Assembly: GCF_002863585.1 (NCBI RefSeq) | Contig: NZ_PGUY01000017.1 | Coordinates: 62,001-126,000, forward strand | Length of the DNA stretch: 64,000 nucleotides | Origin: Peribacillus deserti | GTDB taxonomy: Bacteria > Bacillota > Bacilli > Bacillales > DSM-1321 | Reading direction: 5' to 3' | Part shown: piece by piece, positions 60,319-64,000 of the stretch | How positions within the stretch are numbered: the first letter of the stretch is position 1 | Layout: each line of letters begins with the position of its first letter | Position numbers and translations under genes: made by a program | Notes under the pieces: generated by a model | What the model was told of the DNA's origin: nothing | The model's input: only the letters and a program-made list of their open reading frames with translations | The model's database searches: none

Positions 60319-60585
60319 TCACTTGTACTTAGAGACCCTCAAAGGAATCGTAATAATGTAAAGGTCAATTGCATAAATGGTGACCCAGATGCCTTTTCCT
60401 TGAGCCTCCAGCTCGTTATTTAATTGAGACAAATGCTGAGAAACCTTTCTAACGCCAAACCGTTTTGGAAACCATGCAAAAACATGCGGCACTTCATGTT
60501 TCCGGTTATACCATTTATGCAATCTGTAAAACATAAATAATATGACAATAATCAATAGGCTATTAAGCAAGGTCCATGCTGACAT
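60319..60585 (-). CDS. Small membrane protein of the LXG locus, 88 aa
   Basis: One strong N-terminal helix (TLLNSLLIIVILFMFYRLHK), then a basic segment with KWYNRKHEVPHVFAWFPKRF and a hydrophobic C-terminal stretch (WVTIYAIDLYIITIPLRVSK). It starts 19 bases after the DUF4176 gene. I do not recognise a family. Position and size fit an accessory or immunity protein of the LXG effector. Confidence 0.6.
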   Translation of the reverse strand: MSAWTLLNSLLIIVILFMFYRLHKWYNRKHEVPHVFAWFPKRFGVRKVSQHLSQLNNELEAQGKGIWVTIYAIDLYIITIPLRVSKYK

Positions 60586-60604
60586 TATTCAACTCTGCCT
60601 TTTT

Positions 60605-60892
60605 CTAAATTTTTGATAACCGGTTTCTATATTCTAATTCCTCTGTTGTTTCGAGTCCCTTAAACATCAACTGGTGAATTTGGTCGTGATTAAAAAATAT
60701 ATTATATTCGCTCGATATATGGCCGTGCGGGTAGGGGCAGGCAACATAATCCCAAATCGTTTCACTGTTATTTTGTTTTTGTTTTCTTCCATAAACCATA
60801 ACAGGCTGCTTTATCTGCTTTACAAGCAGGACTGATCCGATTGGCAGCAATTCCGTTCCTAAAGGAAGACTAGCTGAAAGCAGGTCGTCCAT
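60605..60892 (-). CDS. DUF4176 protein of a T7SS LXG locus
   Basis: 95 residues from ATG 60892 (GAAAGGAGCTGTTAAA). The DUF4176 pattern is clear: LPIGSVLLVKQIKQPVMVYG, WDYVACPYPHGHISSEYNIF and FFNHDQIHQLMFKG. DUF4176 genes are regular companions of LXG and other type VII secretion substrates in Firmicutes. Their role is not firmly known. Confidence 0.83.
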   Translation of the reverse strand: MDDLLSASLPLGTELLPIGSVLLVKQIKQPVMVYGRKQKQNNSETIWDYVACPYPHGHISSEYNIFFNHDQIHQLMFKGLETTEELEYRNRLSKI

Positions 60893-60923
60893 TTTAACAG
60901 CTCCTTTCTTTCATCTTTATTAT

Positions 60924-61130
60924 TTACTGATTCATTCTATTAAAAATTAACGACACGATTTTATAAAATATAAATACAAATAAGGGCATGCCTACACAAA
61001 AAACTAGAGTAAGAATCCCTTTCTCTTTAGCAGTACCAGTTACCCCAAACCAAATAGCAAGCAAACTGCAAGGAATGGCTATTGCACAAAAAATAACTAA
61101 GATCTTTCTAAAAATATCTAAAGAAAACAT
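60924..61130 (-). CDS. Two-helix membrane protein, candidate immunity protein
   Basis: 68 residues. Two hydrophobic helices (IFCAIAIPCSLLAIWFG and ILTLVFCVGMPLFVFIFYKI) make up most of the protein. It starts 18 bases after the LXG effector stop, the usual position of the cognate immunity gene. An integral membrane immunity protein would fit an effector that acts on membranes, as shown for some streptococcal LXG toxins. No homologue recognised; function inferred from position. Confidence 0.6.
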   Translation of the reverse strand: MFSLDIFRKILVIFCAIAIPCSLLAIWFGVTGTAKEKGILTLVFCVGMPLFVFIFYKIVSLIFNRMNQ

Positions 61131-61148
61131 AACTTCCTCCTGCCAATC

Positions 61149-62483
61149 CTAATCCTTTTCTACTCCAAATTTTACACCTAATCCGATACCAAGTCCTGCA
61201 TTTACTTCATTTACTAATCCAAATTGCGCCTCTCCGCCAATACTGCCATAGGCAGCCTCGCCTCCAATAACCAAGTTCCAGTCGATGGCCGGCAATGGGA
61301 TTTTTACTTCTCCTTCAGCTTTAGCCAAATCGGCTTTCGCACCAAACGCAAAATGGCCATCCTTTACCTCTACACCCACCTTAGCTTCTCCTACTTTACC
61401 ATGGAGCTTTCCGTAGTCATGATCAACACCTAAATCTATAAAGGTAGCCGCGGCTGAGGCTTCTCCTCCAATTACTTTACCATAATGAAGCTTAGCTTCT
61501 CCTCTCACCATTTCTTGATGTATATTGAACTCCCCGACTTTAAAGCCTGCATCTATTAATGTTCCTTTTGCCTCGCCGCCAATTTGATTAAAGGTAACAA
61601 TGTCCCTTCCCAAAGTTGGCATATTAGCGGGGACTTTTCCCTCAACGTTATAGGTAAAAGCATTGGCAAAAAGACCGTCTTCACTTGAAAGTCCAGTATA
61701 AGCACCAGATTTACTTAATTCGTAGTGACTATCTGAATGTACTTTTTGACCAGAATTTGCTTCAATATTTACTGCTGTTAATGGAATATACCCAAATAAA
61801 ACGGCAGGACTAGGCTTTATACTAGAAACTAATAAATTCCTGGAAAGAAAGCCTGTTAACTGCAATGAAGAATAATTCCCTATTGTTAGTCGGCCAGAAG
61901 AAAGCTTTGATTCCATTTCCCCAATATACAGATTAAGCATTTGCAGCTGGCTTATTAATTCCTGTAAGGAAGCACTTTGCTGATAGTCAAACTCTTCTAA
62001 TTGATCGACGGTTTGGTCAATAGACTCCTTGGAAAGCTTGATGTTCTGAATGACCCCGGAATCATCTAGATTTGGAATGGAGGCAATATCCTGGATACCT
62101 GCAATGACCTCATTCGCTTCGTTTGTAATTTCTTCTGTACAATTATTTGCTTTAGCTAATGAATGGGTCAATTCATTCTGTAGAAATGACTGCCTGATAA
62201 AGCCGGCCGGGGAGGATTCTATTGAATGAAGGGAGTTCAGGCATGCTGTTAATTTGCTTTCGTATTCATCAAACAGCTGATTCGTCTTTTGCAAGAAGGG
62301 CTGGTGACAGTCTTGATAAAAGGATTTAATGGAGCTTGCACCATTACCTTTAAAGCCGTCATCTAAGTGGATCATTTCAAGTATCGATTTCTCAATTGCC
62401 TTCATCGAGCTTCTTTTCTCATCAATCGACTGGACTATTGTATCAATGCCATGCTCTAAACTATTAACATCTAAGACTTTCAT
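61149..62483 (-). CDS. LXG-domain polymorphic effector with GEA-repeat C-terminal domain
   Basis: 444 residues from ATG 62483 (GAGGTGAGCGC). Residues 1-205 are a helical LXG domain (KVLDVNSLEHGIDTIVQSID, FYQDCHQPFLQKTNQLFDEY), the type VII secretion targeting part. Residues about 275-444 are beta-rich and Gly/Ala-rich, with GEA recurring seven times (GGEAKGTLIDAGF, GGEASAAATFIDLG, VGEAKVGVEVKDG, GGEAAYGSIGGEAQFGL) and a glycine-periodic end AGLGIGLGVKFG. No nuclease, NADase or lipase motif is seen. It probably acts by a structural or membrane mechanism. Upstream genes are its YwqH/YwqI-like partners. Confidence 0.82.
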   Translation of the reverse strand: MKVLDVNSLEHGIDTIVQSIDEKRSSMKAIEKSILEMIHLDDGFKGNGASSIKSFYQDCHQPFLQKTNQLFDEYESKLTACLNSLHSIESSPAGFIRQSFLQNELTHSLAKANNCTEEITNEANEVIAGIQDIASIPNLDDSGVIQNIKLSKESIDQTVDQLEEFDYQQSASLQELISQLQMLNLYIGEMESKLSSGRLTIGNYSSLQLTGFLSRNLLVSSIKPSPAVLFGYIPLTAVNIEANSGQKVHSDSHYELSKSGAYTGLSSEDGLFANAFTYNVEGKVPANMPTLGRDIVTFNQIGGEAKGTLIDAGFKVGEFNIHQEMVRGEAKLHYGKVIGGEASAAATFIDLGVDHDYGKLHGKVGEAKVGVEVKDGHFAFGAKADLAKAEGEVKIPLPAIDWNLVIGGEAAYGSIGGEAQFGLVNEVNAGLGIGLGVKFGVEKD

Positions 62484-62487
62484 GCGC

Positions 62488-62772
62488 TCACCTCATTGGA
62501 ACATGGCCAAAGGATGAAGACAGCTGTTCGTCTGTTTCTTTCATCACTTCAACCGACTTCTTTGTCATCGACTCATTCTTTAAAAGCAAAGATTTATAGT
62601 TTTGCAGAACCTGCTCAAACAATTGATTAATTTCTAGAAGCGCATTTACTGCATCCAGTTTATTATTTTCGGCAACAGACTGCGGGAGCACGGGATCCAG
62701 TGAATTAGCCGCCCCCTGCATATTGGCTAGGACCTGATCCACACCGGAATAGTTAATTTTTATTTCACTCAT
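62488..62772 (-). CDS. YwqI-like (DUF5344) LXG partner protein
   Basis: 94 residues, four bases before the LXG gene. It is a helical protein of WXG100-like size (SEIKINYSGVDQVLANMQGA, VNALLEINQLFEQVLQNYKS) matching B. subtilis YwqI in place and type. Such Lap-type proteins bind the LXG domain helices and are needed for its export through the type VII secretion system. Confidence 0.8.
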   Translation of the reverse strand: MSEIKINYSGVDQVLANMQGAANSLDPVLPQSVAENNKLDAVNALLEINQLFEQVLQNYKSLLLKNESMTKKSVEVMKETDEQLSSSFGHVPMR

Positions 62773-62835
62773 TCACACCACTTCTTTTTATCAATTTTTA
62801 TAAGCCTTAGTATATTCTTAACGTATATATGCCGG

Positions 62836-63189
62836 CTACCTTTCCAAAGCTAGATCCGACCTGATTGAATCAATACAGCTGTTGTAATACTGAATTTGCG
62901 ATTGCAATTCACTGATTTTAGCCGCTATCGCGAGAAATACATGTAGAAACTGACTCTCTTTTAACTCATCATAAGCGCTTTGCAAAGTGCTGCGTACAGA
63001 TTCAAAGCCTTCCGCTAATTCTCCGCTCCATGTATTGCTTGAAAGCTCTGGCTGAAAAAACAAATTTCTATATCCAGCCAATTCATCCTTGTATCCTAAA
63101 AGCTTAGTCCTAGCGTCCTGGAGACGCCTGACTTCCTCTTCCTTCTGGGCAATCAGCCCGTAGTAATAGCTAAGTAAATTAACATCCAT
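62836..63189 (-). CDS. YwqH-like (DUF5082) LXG partner protein
   Basis: 117 residues from ATG 63189 (AAGGTGATGGTGTG). DUF5082 pattern: LLSYYYGLIAQKEEEVRRLQ, NTWSGELAEGFESVRSTLQS (a WSGxxA turn between two long helices) and a C-terminal coiled coil. It is the first gene of the operon, in the order ywqH-ywqI-LXG as in B. subtilis ywqHIJ. The secretion machinery itself (EssC, YukE-type) is not in the window. Confidence 0.82.
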   Translation of the reverse strand: MDVNLLSYYYGLIAQKEEEVRRLQDARTKLLGYKDELAGYRNLFFQPELSSNTWSGELAEGFESVRSTLQSAYDELKESQFLHVFLAIAAKISELQSQIQYYNSCIDSIRSDLALER

Positions 63190-63508
63190 CACACCATCAC
63201 CTTATACAAATAATTAAAGCAATCGCAATCTAAAACCTATTTCCTAATTAATAACAATTAGATAGCTTAATACTAACTTATTAATTATAGGCTGTTCAAA
63301 TACATCCCCATTTGTTGGTAAAAATGTGCATATTGTACTATAACCCGATTTTGTTAAACTCAAAACAAAGTCCCATACATTTTTTGCTCTCATAAAACTT
63401 TTTTACTACTATCAGAAATTGGTTATTCACATTTTTTCTCACTAATTGGATATACTAATTGAAGTCCTATGGAGTGGTTAAGATGAGAAGAAGGAGCGAC
63501 CTCAAAAC
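63190..63508. other. Divergent upstream region of the LXG operon
   Basis: AT-rich, with no open frame or recognisable RNA. It must hold promoters for the LXG operon (minus) and the 72-aa gene (plus). Confidence 0.4.
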
Positions 63509-63727
63509 ATGCAAGATAAAGACAACTATACAAGTGAAATTAAAGCGTCAACTGACAGCGATGCGGTAGATGTAAGTATGCTGGGGACAAATAGAAAACA
63601 AAATCCAGATATTAAATCCAAAGGCAGGGGGCCCATCATTATTAATGATCCTGAAGCCACCTCTGTAAATCGTGCGATTTTTGAAAATGAAAACCAGGAG
63701 TATTATGATGGTGACCAATATCGTTAA
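63509..63727 (+). CDS. Hypothetical hydrophilic protein, 72 aa
   Basis: ATG 63509, 11 bases after GAAGGAGC. MQDKDNYTSEIKASTDSDAV starts a disordered, acidic protein, ending ENENQEYYDGDQYR. No motif is recognised. The ribosome-binding site and the terminator right after the stop support expression. Confidence 0.6.
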   Translation: MQDKDNYTSEIKASTDSDAVDVSMLGTNRKQNPDIKSKGRGPIIINDPEATSVNRAIFENENQEYYDGDQYR

Positions 63728-63735
63728 ATTTCTTC

Positions 63736-63766
63736 AAGGGTCAAGCTGCAGCTTGGCCTTTTTATT
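63736..63766 (+). terminator. Terminator of the 72-aa gene
   Basis: AAGGGTCAAGC / GCTTGGCCTT with loop TGCA and a following T-run. Confidence 0.75.
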
Positions 63767-63811
63767 TGAGGTCCGCATCACTTTCCGCAGGTCTCTCCCC
63801 CTCAAAAATCC

Positions 63812-63906
63812 AAGAATCGTGCATATATTCCAAAAATCGTTCAAAAAAGATAAAAATCGTGCATATACCTCGAAAATCGTTCAAAAAAGAAATAAATCGT
63901 GCATTT
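63812..63906 (+). repeat. Array D: five copies of AATCGT(G/T)CA at exactly 20-bp steps
   Basis: AATCGT occurs at 63815, 63835, 63855, 63875 and 63895. Units alternate AATCGTGCATAT and AATCGTTCAAAA; the fifth is AATCGTGCATTT. No coding sequence is seen in 63767-64000 apart from unsupported open frames. Architecture is as in arrays A-C, but the motif differs. Confidence 0.78.
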
Positions 63907-64000
63907 TCCTACAGCAACCTTCCATATGCACCCCTTAACTTTGACACACCTCCCGCTCTCCAAAGCCAAATCATTTTACAGCTCTCCCCTCTCCTCTGGT

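Noticed and set aside
63672-63938. 88-codon frame across array D
   Set aside because: It starts inside the 72-aa gene, crosses its terminator, and its product only reflects the 20-bp repeat.
1-64000. Prophage, integrative element or restriction/defence island
   Set aside because: No integrase, transposase, phage structural, methyltransferase or known defence gene was found; the excisionase-like HTH gene at 45076 stands alone.

Overview
The window looks like chromosomal DNA from an endospore-forming member of the Bacillaceae (Bacillus sensu lato). Evidence: an alpha/beta-type small acid-soluble spore protein, a half-length Spo0M-like protein, a B. subtilis YoxD-like reductase, a KimA potassium importer under a ydaO-type c-di-AMP riboswitch, two T-box leaders, an immune inhibitor A protease, a YwqH/YwqI/LXG type VII secretion cassette, purine-rich Shine-Dalgarno sites with frequent TTG/GTG starts, and moderate GC. 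No rRNA, tRNA, prophage, transposase or CRISPR array was seen.

Layout. 1-12.9 kb: a partial M28 aminopeptidase, a TPR plus dynamin-like protein with a degenerate P-loop, an Mpo1-like protein, a NERD gene broken by an amber codon, a small heme-copper-type membrane protein, an RsbR-like STAS protein, two MFS transporters and a frameshifted metallo-beta-lactamase-fold gene. 13-22.3 kb: an SgrR-type regulator divergent from an MFS gene, succinate-semialdehyde dehydrogenase, a DEDDh exonuclease, PepV with an in-frame palindromic repeat, a block of dispersed repeats, a phased short-repeat array, then kimA with its riboswitch. 22.5-31.8 kb: YoxD, a decayed peptidase E-like gene, a nucleotidyltransferase, and an operon (RpiR regulator, M20 deacylase, GNAT, enolase-superfamily racemase) that matches the known N-succinyl route converting D- to L-amino acids. 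A SEC-C protein and a NUDIX gene with a nonsense codon follow. 31.8-43.7 kb: pxpBCA (5-oxoprolinase), pepT, a PAS histidine kinase, DUF1292 and SASP genes, a T-box (Ile specifier) ahead of brnQ, and an amino-acid permease under a T-box whose specifier reads Phe. 43.8-50.3 kb: an SRPBCC protein, duplicated noncoding DNA, a second phased array, a small operon downstream of a yybP-ykoY (Mn2+) riboswitch, a TetR/MFS pair with twin operators, and an SGNH hydrolase. 50.4-64 kb: two unusual permease-like proteins (one fused to a peptidase-like domain without zinc ligands), a serine hydrolase, immune inhibitor A, a hydratase, and a T7SS LXG effector operon.

The most unusual features are (i) four intergenic arrays of short motifs repeated every 20-21 bp, about two helical turns, two of which share the 9-mer ATAAGCATA in opposite orientation 25 kb apart; (ii) an LXG effector with a GEA-rich C-terminal domain and candidate membrane immunity genes; (iii) a Mn2+-type riboswitch in front of small-protein, Spo0M-like and DUF1232 genes; (iv) a two-layer dispersed repeat family, one copy sitting between a T-box and brnQ; and (v) five genes in different stages of decay. 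All functions are inferred by reading the sequence; no database search was run.
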